64,000 bases of DNA, taken from CAZAYP01 sp964489425 [NCBI: uncultured Verrucomicrobiota bacterium]. Lineage in GTDB: Bacteria; Verrucomicrobiota; Kiritimatiellia; RZYC01. Made by a program: the position numbers and the translations under genes. Where the stretch lies: positions 59,247 to 123,246 of the forward strand of contig CAZAYP010000005.1 of assembly GCA_964489425.1 (NCBI GenBank), written 5' to 3'. The number at the start of each line of letters is the position of its first letter. Position 1 is the first letter of the stretch. The notes under the pieces are model-generated. The model was given only the letters and a program-made list of their open reading frames with translations, had not been told where the DNA came from and made no database searches. Positions 19,441 to 28,155 of the stretch are shown one piece after another.

Positions 19441-19935
19441 ATGATGGAATATGTGAACAACCTGCTGGGCCCACACGCCCCGGCCGTCATCCAGTTCGTC
19501 AAGTACGCGCTGGGGGGCGTCGCGGCGACCAGCGTGGATATCGCCGTCTTCTATTTTCTGTCCTGGCTGGTCATCCCCGCGCTGCGCGAGAACGACCCCA
19601 TGGTGCGCCTGCTGCGCCTGCGCGTGCGGCCCGTGAGCGAGGCGGCGCGCCCGCGGCGCTTCATTATCAATACCGCGCTGGCCTTCTGCGTGTCCAACTT
19701 CGTGGCTTACCTCATCAATATTCTCTGGGTGTTCAAGGCCGGCAAGTACGCCTGGTACGTGGAGTTGGCCATGTTTTATGCCGTGTCCGGCATCAGCCTT
19801 TTCATCGGCACATTCCTCGGCTGGCTGCTGATCAAGCGGCTGCATTTCAGCACCACGTTCTCGTACGTCACCAAGATGATCTCCTCGCTGCTGATCAATT
19901 TCGTGTGCCGCAAGTTCATCATCTTCAAGGGCTGA
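19441..19935 (+). CDS. GtrA-like polytopic membrane protein
   Basis: A 164-residue inner-membrane protein with four predicted transmembrane helices (about 18-40, 75-97, 103-125 and 140-158) and the family ending SLLINFVCRKFIIFKG. GtrA-family proteins are thought to help move lipid-linked sugars across the membrane for polysaccharide or O-antigen glucosylation. A charged loop of about 25 residues separates TM1 and TM2. No glycosyltransferase is adjacent. Two consecutive ATGs occur; the first is listed. Confidence 0.82.
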   Translation: MMEYVNNLLGPHAPAVIQFVKYALGGVAATSVDIAVFYFLSWLVIPALRENDPMVRLLRLRVRPVSEAARPRRFIINTALAFCVSNFVAYLINILWVFKAGKYAWYVELAMFYAVSGISLFIGTFLGWLLIKRLHFSTTFSYVTKMISSLLINFVCRKFIIFKG

Positions 19936-20022
19936 CGGGCGCGGCCTTTTTTCGCCGCTTTCTCGTGGCGCCGGTTCCCGGCCCGGCTTATACTTCCAGG
20001 ACAGAAAGGGCCGTACGCCGTC

Positions 20023-21300
20023 ATGGACTTGGAACATAAGCTGGACCTGCTCGCGGCTGCCGCCCGGTACGACGTGTCCTGCGCCTCCAGCGGCAGTCGC
20101 CGCCCCGCGGCCGCGGGCGGCCTGGGCAACACCTCCGTGGGCGGCATCTGCCATAGCTGGTCGGATGACGGCCGCTGCATCGCCCTGCTGAAACTCCTCT
20201 TCTCCAGCCATTGCATCTACGACTGCGCCTACTGCATCAACCGCGCCAGCAACCCCCACCGCCGCGCCGCGTTCACCGTGGACGAGGTGGTCACCCTGAC
20301 GATGAATTTCTACCGCCGCAACTACATTGAAGGCCTGTTCCTGAGTTCCGGGGTGCTCCGCGACCCGGACTACACCATGGAGCAGCTGACCCTCGTGGCG
20401 AAGAAGCTGCGCCAGGAGCAGCGCTTCGGCGGGTACATCCACCTCAAAACCATTCCCGGCGCGAGCGTGGCGCTCATCCAGGAGGCCGGGCGCTACGCCG
20501 ACCGCATCAGCGTGAACATCGAGCTGCCCTCTGAGCAGTCCCTGCAGCTCCTGGCGCCGCAGAAAAACCGCCACAGCATCCTCGGCCCCATGGGCGCCAT
20601 GACCCGCGCCATTGCCGCCAGCCGTGCCACGCGGCGCACCGACCCACACGCGCCGGCGTTCGCGCCGGCCGGCCAGAGCACCCAGCTGATCGTCGGCGCC
20701 ACCCCGGAGCCGGACCGCCACATCCTGCACCTGGCCGAGAAGCTTTACGAGCAGTACCGGCTCAAGCGCGTGTATTACTCCGCGTACGTGCCCGTGAACG
20801 AGGACCCGCGCGTCACCGCCGTGACGCGGCCGGACCTGCGCCGCGAGCACCGCCTGTACCAGGCCGACTGGCTGGTCCGGCGCTACGGGTTCCAGGCCGC
20901 GGAGCTGCTCCCGGAATCCACGGCCAACCTGGACCCGGACCTGGACCCCAAGTCGGCGTGGGCGCTGCGCCACCCGGAACAGTTTCCCGTGGACATCAAC
21001 CGCGCCGGCCGCGAGGCGCTGCTGCGCGTCCCCGGCCTGGGCGTGCAAACCGTCAAGCAGATCCTGGCCACCCGCCGGTTCGCCAGCCTGCGCTACGAGG
21101 ACGTGGCCGCCATGGGCGCGGTGATGAAGCGCGCGCGCTACTTCATCGCCTGCCCCGGCTACCTGCCGCCCGACCTGTCCGGCGCCCCGGACCGGCTGCG
21201 GGCCAGCCTGCTGCCCGGCCGCCTCCGCCCGCCGCCGACCACCGCGCCCGCTCCCCGGCAGATGGAATTCGCCTTCAACCTTGACCCGGTGCCGGCCTGA
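20023..21300 (+). CDS. Putative DNA modification/repair radical SAM protein
   Basis: A 425-residue radical SAM enzyme. The iron-sulfur ligands Cys64, Cys68 and Cys71 form the CxxxCxxC in SSHCIYDCAYCIN. A C-terminal helix-hairpin-helix (INRAGREALLRVPGLGVQTV, near 325-385) suggests DNA binding. The N-terminal KLDLLAAAARYDVSCASSG and the overall layout match the family usually called 'putative DNA modification/repair radical SAM protein' (TIGR03916), whose partner is a DUF4130 protein. That partner follows 18 bases downstream, which strengthens the call. The substrate lesion or modification is not known. Confidence 0.88.
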   Translation: MDLEHKLDLLAAAARYDVSCASSGSRRPAAAGGLGNTSVGGICHSWSDDGRCIALLKLLFSSHCIYDCAYCINRASNPHRRAAFTVDEVVTLTMNFYRRNYIEGLFLSSGVLRDPDYTMEQLTLVAKKLRQEQRFGGYIHLKTIPGASVALIQEAGRYADRISVNIELPSEQSLQLLAPQKNRHSILGPMGAMTRAIAASRATRRTDPHAPAFAPAGQSTQLIVGATPEPDRHILHLAEKLYEQYRLKRVYYSAYVPVNEDPRVTAVTRPDLRREHRLYQADWLVRRYGFQAAELLPESTANLDPDLDPKSAWALRHPEQFPVDINRAGREALLRVPGLGVQTVKQILATRRFASLRYEDVAAMGAVMKRARYFIACPGYLPPDLSGAPDRLRASLLPGRLRPPPTTAPAPRQMEFAFNLDPVPA

Positions 21301-21317
21301 GGCCGCGCCGCGCCCCC

Positions 21318-22091
21318 ATGGACCCCGGCCACGGAACCATCGCCTACCTTCACGACGGGACCATGGATGGATTCCTCACCGCGCTGGACACGGCCCTGGC
21401 CGCGCCCGCCCCGCCCGGCGACATTGACGCCGCCCGCCACCGCCAGTCCTCCCTGTTCATGCCCGAACAGGTCGTGGCCACGGACGCGGACCGGGCGGCC
21501 GGCCTGCTGGCGCGCATCCGCCGCGAGATCTCGCCCCGGGCCGCGCGCCGCGTGATCTACGCGCACCTGTCCGAGCTGCGCGACCTGGGCCGGAGCTTGT
21601 ACGATTATGTTCAGCTCGGCTGGCAGCACGGCGCCGCCGTGGACCAGTACGTGGCCCACCCGGCCGTGCGCCGGGTCCAGGAGGTGGCCGCCGCGGTGGG
21701 CGGGGAAATCCATCGGTTCAAGGGCCTGCTGCGGTTTCAGCAAATCGAGCCCGGGCTGCTCTGGGGGCCCATGGCGCCGGACTTCAACATCGCGTTTTCC
21801 GTGGCGCTGCATTTCCGCAAGCGGCTGGGCGCCGAGCGCTGGATCGTCCAGGACATGCGCCGCGGGGTGGCGGTGTACTGGGATCGCCACCACCTGCACC
21901 CGCTGGACCCGGAGGATAGCCGGCGCGCCGAAAACGGGCCGGCCCCGGCGGATGACTGGGCGCGGCTGTGGCAGGTTTACTTCCGGCGCATCGCCGTCCC
22001 GGAGCGTCTGAACCCGCGCCTGCAGCGCCAGTTCATGCCGCAGCGCTACTGGAGCTACCTGGTCGAAACGCCGGGCCGCGGCGCGCGGTAG
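21318..22091 (+). CDS. DUF4130-domain probable DNA metabolism/repair protein
   Basis: A 257-residue soluble protein of the TIGR03915/DUF4130 type: an N-terminal YLHDGTMDGFLTALDTAL stretch, a central VQEVAAAVGGEIHRFKGLLRF, and a C-terminal MPQRYWSYLVE. It follows the radical SAM gene by 18 bases, the pairing typical of this two-gene system. DUF4130 resembles part of uracil-DNA-glycosylase-like proteins, so a lesion-recognition role alongside the radical SAM enzyme is plausible but unproved. The first ATG is kept because the family motif YLHDGT starts only a few residues after it. Confidence 0.85.
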   Translation: MDPGHGTIAYLHDGTMDGFLTALDTALAAPAPPGDIDAARHRQSSLFMPEQVVATDADRAAGLLARIRREISPRAARRVIYAHLSELRDLGRSLYDYVQLGWQHGAAVDQYVAHPAVRRVQEVAAAVGGEIHRFKGLLRFQQIEPGLLWGPMAPDFNIAFSVALHFRKRLGAERWIVQDMRRGVAVYWDRHHLHPLDPEDSRRAENGPAPADDWARLWQVYFRRIAVPERLNPRLQRQFMPQRYWSYLVETPGRGAR

Positions 22092-22109
22092 CGCGCGCGA
22101 CCGACCGGG

Positions 22110-22460
22110 TCAGCCCGCGCTGCGCCGGTTGATGGCGGCCACCGCCGCCGGCGGGTCCGCCACCTCGACCACGAGTTGCTTGTACGCGTGGCCCTGCAGA
22201 TCGATCACGATCGCGTTTTTCTTGCGGCTCACGTCCCAGAACACCTTCTGGCCGTGGCGGCGGAAGGTGCCCGCGGTGATCACGCCGGGCATGTGCGTGC
22301 CCACGCGCCAGCCCTTGGGCCGCCGGGCGGTTTCCGGATCGATGCGCGCGCCGGCCACCTGCGCCAACGGAACGCGCAGCTCGGACTTGAGCGCCCAGAG
22401 CTTATGCGTACCTTGTACGGTCAGCACCATCTCGCGATTGGCAAACGTGATTACGACCAT
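22110..22460 (-). CDS. Small PH-like domain protein of unknown function
   Basis: A 116-residue protein with alternating beta-strand pattern and one C-terminal helix. It contains LRVPLAQVAGARID, THMPGVITAGTF, GQKVFWDVSRKKNAIVIDL and KQLVVEVADPPAAVAAI, resembling uncharacterised bacterial PH-like proteins. There is no signal peptide or membrane segment. The frame is open far upstream, but ATG 22460 has AGGAGG seven bases before it and lies 14 bases after the previous gene's stop, so this is the real gene. It is the last gene of the minus-strand run that begins with gspF. Confidence 0.75.
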   Translation of the reverse strand: MVVITFANREMVLTVQGTHKLWALKSELRVPLAQVAGARIDPETARRPKGWRVGTHMPGVITAGTFRRHGQKVFWDVSRKKNAIVIDLQGHAYKQLVVEVADPPAAVAAINRRSAG

Positions 22461-22474
22461 GGCGTTCCTCCTGG

Positions 22475-24790
22475 TTACTCGATTTCCACCACCGCGCTGG
22501 TGGCGATGCAGCTGTAGCCGCTGTCGCGGAACAGGCGGAAGTGGTACTGGCCGGGGGCGCGCGGCGCCGCGATGTCGTAGGTGTTGTTGACCAGGTTGTT
22601 CAGGAACGTGTAGCACACGTACTCCTCGTTGCGCTCCGTGTCCACGCGGTAAAACCCGATCCAGGCGTTGGGGTCCCGGTTTTCCGCGGGCAGCCCGGAG
22701 TGGACCGCCGCCACGTTGCCGCCGCCGGGCGCGCGCGCGGCCTGCAGATCGATGCGCACGGCGGGTGCGGCAACGGCCGGCGCCGGCGCCCGGGGCGTGG
22801 CTGGAGCGCGCGTGGCGCGCAGATGTTTCCACTCCAGCGAAGCCAGGCGCCACCACTCGTAGGGATCCGCGCTGGGCGCGAACCCCGCGGTCATGAGGGC
22901 GCCCGCGCGGCCGGCGCCGCGCGACGCCGTAAGCAGCCGCCCGCGGTTGCCCACGGCCACGACCAGTTCCGGCCCGGCCGTCACGGCGTACAAGTTGGCG
23001 CGGGTGCGCGTCACCTGGCGCGTCCAGTCGCGGCCATCGGCGGAATCGTACACGCCGCCCTCGCCGCCCACCGCCAGGAACCGGCCGTCCACAAAAGCCA
23101 CGTTGCTGAGCTTGCGGTTGGCGCCCACGGGCAGCGCGGTCCAGGTTTGCGCGTCGGGCGAGGCCAGCATCGCGCCCTCGTATCCCAGCGCCAGGTACCG
23201 GTCGCTGCCGAACGCGCCGGCCATCAGCGGGCCGGGCGCCAGATCCTGGTGCACGGCCCATTCGCGGCTGTCGGTCGAGACCAGGATCACGCCCTGCGCG
23301 CCCAGGGCCAGGAACCGGCCGCCGGCAAAAACAATGTCCCACAAGTGGGCTTGAACGCCGGACGCCACGGGCGTCCAGGCCGCGCCATCGGTCGCGGCCG
23401 CCATGGCCCCGCCGCGGCCCACGGCCACGAACCGGCCGTTGCCGTACGCGATGCCCTCCCAATCCGTGGCGGCTTCCGCGGCACACCGCTGCCATGCGCG
23501 GCCATCGGCCGACGCCAGCAGGACGCCTCCCTGGCCTGCGGCCACGAAGCCATCCGGCCCGCACGCCACGGCCTTGAGCGGCGTGGTCGCCCCGCTGGCC
23601 GCCGGCGTCCAGGCCCGACCGTCCGGCGAGGTGACGATCGCGCCGCGGTCGCCCACGGCCACGAACAGGCCGCGGCCATGGACCACGCCGAAAAGGTCGT
23701 TGGAGGTGTGTGAAAACCGGTACGACCAGCGCAGGTACTCGGTCCAGCGCGCCTGGGTCATGTCGGGAAACATGCCATGGAAGGCCGGGTCCGGAAACGT
23801 GCCCAGCACCACGTCGCCGGCGGCGTTGTACTGCGGCAGCGCGGTGCGCGTGACGTAGGGCGCACCAAACAGCGGCGCCAGGTACACCTGCGCCCGGAAC
23901 TCCGGCGCCCATTCAACCGCCGTCGGGGCGCTGATGCTCTGGGCATAGGGGTCCATCTGGCGGAGCATGTCCGTGGTGAACAGGTCATCGCCCTGGTCGT
24001 CTTTTTCGGCGCGGATGGCGGCCGCCGCGGCCGCATAGGTCGCCGCGGCCGAGGCCAGCGTGTTGGAGGCCGGCGCCAGGGCGGCGGAGTTGGTCACGGT
24101 CATGAAAAGCGGGTTGTCCTGCAGCGGCCGGGCCGGAAACGTGCCGGGCCTGGGCGCCAGCATGCCGGTGCCGTCCACCTCCAGGATGCCGTCCACGGCA
24201 AACGCCAGGTTGTAGCCCCGGGCGGCGCCGATCAATCCCTGCCCGGCCTCCAGCAGCGCCTGCATCATCACCACGTCGCCGGCGTCCACCTCGGTGGCGC
24301 GGGGCAGGGGCAGCTCGTTGGTGGGAATGACCACACTGCCATTCCAACCCGCGGGGATGCCCTTGAGGCAGGCCCGGGACTGCTCCAGTTGCGGTTCCGC
24401 CCGGGCCGCGGCCACGGCCAGGATGCGCGTGGAGGTCAGCCCGTTTTGCGGCAGCGGGTTTTGCGGCCGCGCGGTCCATTGCCACAGGTCGCGGCCTTCC
24501 GTGGAATAGCCCAGGTCGGTCAGGATCGCGTTGATTTCCGGACCGTACGCCAGCAGCAGGATGCCGGTGATGGCCTGGTACACGCGGGCCGGAACCTGCT
24601 GCGGATCCTGCTCGACGGCTTTTTGGAAGCTGGCGTGGGCCAGGCGCAGGTTGGCGGCATCGCGCGGCGGCTGCCCCCAGCGCCGGAGATACTCGCGGCC
24701 CTGGTCGAACTCGGGTTGCGCCGCGGCCGGCAGGACGGCCAGGCAGGCCCATGCTCCGGCGAACCAGGCCAGACAAAGGATCCGTTTCAT
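22475..24790 (-). CDS. Exported beta-propeller (BNR/YCF48-like repeat) protein
   Basis: A 771-residue secreted protein. The signal peptide ends at AAAQ (residue 23) and is followed by a helical, TPR-like region (about 25-120) and a middle domain. From about residue 360 at least seven repeats of roughly 40 residues follow the pattern FVAVGxxGxxxxSxDGxxWxxxxSG, for example GLFVAVGDRGAIVTSPDGRA and GRFVAVGRGGAMAAATDGAA, which predict a beta-propeller. The last 130 residues form a beta domain (AWIGFYRVDTERNEEYVCYT). GGGGAG precedes the ATG at 24790. The function is unknown. Confidence 0.75.
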   Translation of the reverse strand: MKRILCLAWFAGAWACLAVLPAAAQPEFDQGREYLRRWGQPPRDAANLRLAHASFQKAVEQDPQQVPARVYQAITGILLLAYGPEINAILTDLGYSTEGRDLWQWTARPQNPLPQNGLTSTRILAVAAARAEPQLEQSRACLKGIPAGWNGSVVIPTNELPLPRATEVDAGDVVMMQALLEAGQGLIGAARGYNLAFAVDGILEVDGTGMLAPRPGTFPARPLQDNPLFMTVTNSAALAPASNTLASAAATYAAAAAAIRAEKDDQGDDLFTTDMLRQMDPYAQSISAPTAVEWAPEFRAQVYLAPLFGAPYVTRTALPQYNAAGDVVLGTFPDPAFHGMFPDMTQARWTEYLRWSYRFSHTSNDLFGVVHGRGLFVAVGDRGAIVTSPDGRAWTPAASGATTPLKAVACGPDGFVAAGQGGVLLASADGRAWQRCAAEAATDWEGIAYGNGRFVAVGRGGAMAAATDGAAWTPVASGVQAHLWDIVFAGGRFLALGAQGVILVSTDSREWAVHQDLAPGPLMAGAFGSDRYLALGYEGAMLASPDAQTWTALPVGANRKLSNVAFVDGRFLAVGGEGGVYDSADGRDWTRQVTRTRANLYAVTAGPELVVAVGNRGRLLTASRGAGRAGALMTAGFAPSADPYEWWRLASLEWKHLRATRAPATPRAPAPAVAAPAVRIDLQAARAPGGGNVAAVHSGLPAENRDPNAWIGFYRVDTERNEEYVCYTFLNNLVNNTYDIAAPRAPGQYHFRLFRDSGYSCIATSAVVEIE

Positions 24791-24864
24791 CGTCTGTTCT
24801 CCCCGCTTGGTTGAAGGCCGCAAGTATACGCCCGGCCCAACGCCCGCCGCAACGCCTTTTGGCA

Positions 24865-25935
24865 TCATCCGCGCCGGTCGATGGTCGCGTGGTTGAGGCG
24901 CCACAGGCCGATGCCGAACAAGGCCAGGCCCCAGGCCAGGATGACCCCCAGGTCCGCCCCGCGCACCGGGCCCGCATCCAGCATGGCCGCGCGCATGGAT
25001 CGCACCATGTAAAACGCGGGGTTCAGGCGGGCCAGGCCCTGTTCCCAGCCCGGCTTGACCTCCAGGGGGGTGATGGCGCCGCTGGCGAACAGGAGGATGA
25101 CCAGCAGGAACAGTGAAACGCTGGCATAAAAGTGATAATGGCGGCAGACCGTGGCCAGCAGGAAAAACAGGCCGCTGGCCATGAATATCTGGATCAACAC
25201 CACCAGCAGCCACAGCGCCGGCTGGCCCGGCCAGGGCCAGGGCGTCACCGCCCGGCACACCGCCAGGGCCGCAGCCAGGTTGAGCACGTTCAGCAGCGTG
25301 CCCGAGAGCAACCGGCCGGCCACGAACACCCAGCGCGGCGCCGGGGACGCCAGCAGGGTGAACAGGGTGCCGTGCTCCCAGTCGCGCACCCACAGGTTGC
25401 CGAAATTGTTGTGCGCCAGGCTCAGCAGCAGGAACGCCAGCAGGCTGGCGATGGTGAATGCCGTCATCATCCGCGCGCTGTAGCGGTCGTTGATCAGCTC
25501 AAACTCCAGGTTCTCGACTTCCCCGCCCAGGGCGCCGCCGGCGAGGCGCAGCAGCAGGCCGGACACCTCGCGGTCGAGCAGCAGGTTCCGACCGGCCAGC
25601 GCCACTTGCACGCGCAGCGGGTCGCTACCCGTGAGCGCCAGGCAGGCGAGGATCCGGCCCTGGTCCATGGCGCGCCGGGCGTCGTCCAAGCTGGCAAACG
25701 ATTGCACGGCCACGTTGCGGCTCTCGAATTCCATCAGCAACCGCTCCTCCAGGGCCGCGCGGTCGCAGCACAAGCCCAGGCGCGCGGCGCCGCCGAGATC
25801 CACCGTGAATATGCGGTGGGTCACCAGCATGAAGGTGATGCTGAGCGCGATGCTGAAAAACACCTCCAGCGGCCGACGCCACCACAGGCGCAGGTGGTTG
25901 CCGGCCACGGCCAGGACCTGGCGGCCGGCGCTCAC
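24865..25935 (-). CDS. ABC-2 type transporter permease
   Basis: A 356-residue membrane subunit of an ABC-2 exporter. One N-terminal transmembrane helix (about 22-42) is followed by an extracytoplasmic domain (about 43-165), then five more helices including MMTAFTIASLLAFLLLSL and FLLVILLFASGAITPLEV. The GTG start at 25935 overlaps the stop of the ATPase gene as GTGA, so the two are translationally coupled. The topology matches the DrrB/YhhJ-type permeases exporting drugs, peptides or polysaccharide; the substrate is not evident. Confidence 0.85.
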   Translation of the reverse strand: MSAGRQVLAVAGNHLRLWWRRPLEVFFSIALSITFMLVTHRIFTVDLGGAARLGLCCDRAALEERLLMEFESRNVAVQSFASLDDARRAMDQGRILACLALTGSDPLRVQVALAGRNLLLDREVSGLLLRLAGGALGGEVENLEFELINDRYSARMMTAFTIASLLAFLLLSLAHNNFGNLWVRDWEHGTLFTLLASPAPRWVFVAGRLLSGTLLNVLNLAAALAVCRAVTPWPWPGQPALWLLVVLIQIFMASGLFFLLATVCRHYHFYASVSLFLLVILLFASGAITPLEVKPGWEQGLARLNPAFYMVRSMRAAMLDAGPVRGADLGVILAWGLALFGIGLWRLNHATIDRRG

Positions 25936-26687
25936 GCGGCCGGATCCCCGGTGGCTTCGTCCGCCAGCGCCGCGAGGTATTCCTGCTCCAACCCGGCCGC
26001 CGTGGCGGGGTCCGCGGCCAGGTCCCGCCGGCTGACAATGCGACCGCCGCGCAGCAGGTGGACGGCGCAGCACAGGTGCGCGGCCTCTTCCAGGTTGTGG
26101 GTGCTCATCAATACCGCCACCCCGCGCGCGGCGGCCTGGCGCAGCAGCTCCCACGTGTGCCGGCGCGTGGCTGGGTCCAACCCGGCCGTGGGCTCATCCA
26201 GCAGCAACACCGCGGGGTTCGCGAGCAGCGCGCAGGCGATGCGCACCCGCTGCCGCTGGCCGCTGGACAGCCGGCCCACGCGCTGCCGCCGGAACTCGTC
26301 GAGCAGGTACAGGCCGCGGGCCTCCGCGCCGGCGCGGCGCGCGGCCGCGCGGTCCAACCCGTGCAGCGTGGCCCAGTAGGCCAGCGTCTCGTCCACGGTC
26401 AACTCGCCGTAGAGCGGGGCATCGTCCGAAACCACGCCCAGGCCCCGGCGCGCCGCGCGCGAGGTGAGCGACTGGCGCGCCCCGGCCAGTTCCACCACCC
26501 CGGCATCCGGCGCCAGCCACCCGGCGCAGATCCGGATCAGCGTGGTTTTGCCCGCGCCGTTGGGGCCCAGCAATCCCACCAGTTGGCCGGCTTCTACGGC
26601 CAGGCTGACCCGATCATTGGCCGGGTGCCGCCCGAACCGCTTGGTCACTTCGCGGATCAGCAACGCCGCTGGCGACAGACTATCCAC
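25932..26687 (-). CDS. ABC-2 type transporter ATP-binding protein
   Basis: A 251-residue ATPase partnering the permease downstream. Walker A GPNGAGKTT is at 41-49, followed by signature LSSGQRQRVRIACALL, Walker B AVLLLDEPTAGLDP and the switch His in LMSTHNLEEAAHL. The GTG start at 26687 overlaps the end of the GspJ-like gene by eight bases (GTGGATAG), so translation is coupled to the pseudopilin operon. The frame is open far upstream but those codons belong to the pilin gene in another frame. Confidence 0.9.
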   Translation of the reverse strand: MDSLSPAALLIREVTKRFGRHPANDRVSLAVEAGQLVGLLGPNGAGKTTLIRICAGWLAPDAGVVELAGARQSLTSRAARRGLGVVSDDAPLYGELTVDETLAYWATLHGLDRAAARRAGAEARGLYLLDEFRRQRVGRLSSGQRQRVRIACALLANPAVLLLDEPTAGLDPATRRHTWELLRQAAARGVAVLMSTHNLEEAAHLCCAVHLLRGGRIVSRRDLAADPATAAGLEQEYLAALADEATGDPAA

Positions 26688-27582
26688 CCTGCTTGACCTC
26701 GATCCGCGTCCCGCCCTCTTTGGCGGGTTGCCCCTCCGCGGGCTGCCCGCCGCCGCCGTCCGTGGGTTTTTGATCCGTCTTGACCGGCGCAGACGATTCC
26801 GGACCAGTGGCCTTGACTGCCTCGGGCACGGCGCCGCCCAGCGGGATTCGCACCAGGCGCTTGAACTCGACCGGTGGCCCGTATTTTTCGAGGGGGTCAA
26901 GATACAGCGTGACCTCCACGATGGCCGGCAGCGAATTGGTGTCCTCCCACTCGTCGTCCCAGTCTTCGTCCTCGACGTTGTAGAAGCGGAACTTAAGGCC
27001 CTTGACCTCCGTGGACACGAACCAGGGGTCCGGGTCTTCGTCCTCGTCTTCGGAGAGATGCGGCAGGGCCCGGATGGCAAACGCCGGGTCGCCGTCCGGG
27101 TTGTTCTCCACGGTGACCACGATCCGGTGCAGGCCGCGGTTCAGCGGCGAGTCCTGGGGCATGAACGCCGTGCCGGAAGTCACCCAACTGGCCAGGTCGT
27201 TGGGATAGGAGCCGCCCGAGCGCGACTCGACCCGGAAACTGTAGGCGCCGGGCGTGGACCCGAAGATGATGGCCGAGCGCAGCGCGGACACCAGTTGCTC
27301 CATGACGAAGTCGCCATGGTGCAAATCCTCCAGGGCCGCGGTGCCGCGCTGCCAGGCGTTGAGCGTGGTGGTGAACGTGGTCAGCACGATGGTCATGGCC
27401 GTCATGGTGATGACCAGCGCCACCATCAGTTCGATCAGCGTGAAGGCAGCGGTGGGGAGTGCTTTTGCTGCGAGCGTTTGGGCGGCGCTCCGCGGCTCCA
27501 ACCATAACCCAAACCACCCCGGCCTTCGGCCACCCCTCCTTGAAAAGGAGGGGAGCTTTTTTGTTTGGGTCGCTAAGTTCAT
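26680..27582 (-). CDS. GspJ-like pseudopilin with long repeat-derived leader
   Basis: A type II secretion minor pseudopilin-like protein of 300 residues. The class III signal is AFTLIELMVALVITMTAM. Cleavage would follow Ala46, with Phe47 as the first mature residue and Glu51 as the conserved +5 Glu. The leader is 46 residues instead of the usual 6-20. Its residues 9-24 are encoded by the palindromic repeat at 27512-27556. The mature part has an acidic, probably metal-binding segment (LSEDEDEDPDPW, VEDEDWDDEWED) and a Pro/Gly-rich tail. AAGG six bases before the ATG supports this start. It lies fifth after gspF-G-H-I. Confidence 0.8.
   Translation of the reverse strand: MNLATQTKKLPSFSRRGGRRPGWFGLWLEPRSAAQTLAAKALPTAAFTLIELMVALVITMTAMTIVLTTFTTTLNAWQRGTAALEDLHHGDFVMEQLVSALRSAIIFGSTPGAYSFRVESRSGGSYPNDLASWVTSGTAFMPQDSPLNRGLHRIVVTVENNPDGDPAFAIRALPHLSEDEDEDPDPWFVSTEVKGLKFRFYNVEDEDWDDEWEDTNSLPAIVEVTLYLDPLEKYGPPVEFKRLVRIPLGGAVPEAVKATGPESSAPVKTDQKPTDGGGGQPAEGQPAKEGGTRIEVKQGG
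27512..27556. repeat. Palindromic repeat unit, copy A (inside the gspJ-like leader)
   Basis: A 45-nt unit made of AACCACCCC, the short hairpin GGCCTTCGGCC, and a 27-nt palindromic core CTCCCCTCC-type around TTGAAAAGG. It differs from the unit at 61993-62037 at only two positions (TT/TG and GA/GC). It lies within the coding sequence of the pseudopilin and is read in frame. Confidence 0.8.
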
Positions 27583-27650
27583 TGCACACCTTGGGGGCCA
27601 GTGACGGCCTGGGCGTTCGGCGCGGGGGCGCTTGAGCCAGCCACCATCAG

Positions 27651-27677
27651 GCTCCCCTCCTTTTCAAGGAGGGGAGC
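27651..27677. repeat. Palindromic repeat core, copy B
   Basis: A 27-nt near-perfect palindrome GCTCCCCTCC-TTTTCAA-GGAGGGGAGC in the 162-nt gap between the gspI-like and gspJ-like genes. It is the inverted equivalent of the core of copy A, 95 nt away, but lacks the AACCACCCC/GGCC arm. Confidence 0.75.
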
Positions 27678-27744
27678 CCGTAAAGGTGCAGGCCATGGCC
27701 AAAAGAATTGAACTTTGGACCGGTGGATCATGCTCGCGTCCTTT

Positions 27745-28155
27745 TTACTGGGTCGTGGTGCCGCCTTCGGTTTCTTCGGGGAAATACAAGTACGAGACCG
27801 TGGTTTCGTGGTTTTCCTGGCCCTGGTTGGACCAGTTCACCTGGAGGGTAATCTTGTACAGGCCATCTTCCTTGAGCCCCACCGGCTCGATGGTGCGAGT
27901 CCAGGTGTAATTCTGGTACGGCGCGGGGAACGGCTCGGTCTGGGTGCCCTCCTCGATCTCCTCGGTGTTCAGCGGATCGGTCAGCTCGATCTGGCCCATG
28001 AGGCGGCGGGCGGCCTCGTAGTTTTTGGCCTTGCGCGCCACGGCCAGGCACCGTGACGCGGCGGCGATCAGGCCGGTGATGGCCACGCCGAGGATGGCCA
28101 CGGCCAGCAGCGCCTCGATCAGGGTCAACCCCTGGCGCGTGCGCCGGCTACTCAT
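27745..28155 (-). CDS. GspI-like minor pseudopilin
   Basis: A 136-residue prepilin-like protein. The short leader ends at Gly9 and the mature N-terminus LTLIEALLAVAILGVAITGL has the conserved Glu at +5. The short soluble domain (about 85 residues) fits GspI. The ATG overlaps the end of the GspH-like gene by eight bases. With GspG, GspH and GspJ homologs it would form the pseudopilus tip of a type II secretion system. Confidence 0.82.
   Translation of the reverse strand: MSSRRTRQGLTLIEALLAVAILGVAITGLIAAASRCLAVARKAKNYEAARRLMGQIELTDPLNTEEIEEGTQTEPFPAPYQNYTWTRTIEPVGLKEDGLYKITLQVNWSNQGQENHETTVSYLYFPEETEGGTTTQ

Noticed and set aside
22110-23912. A 600-codon minus-strand frame covering the PH-like protein
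   Set aside because: Only its last 117 codons (from ATG 22460) are a real gene. The rest is an off-frame reading of the beta-propeller gene.
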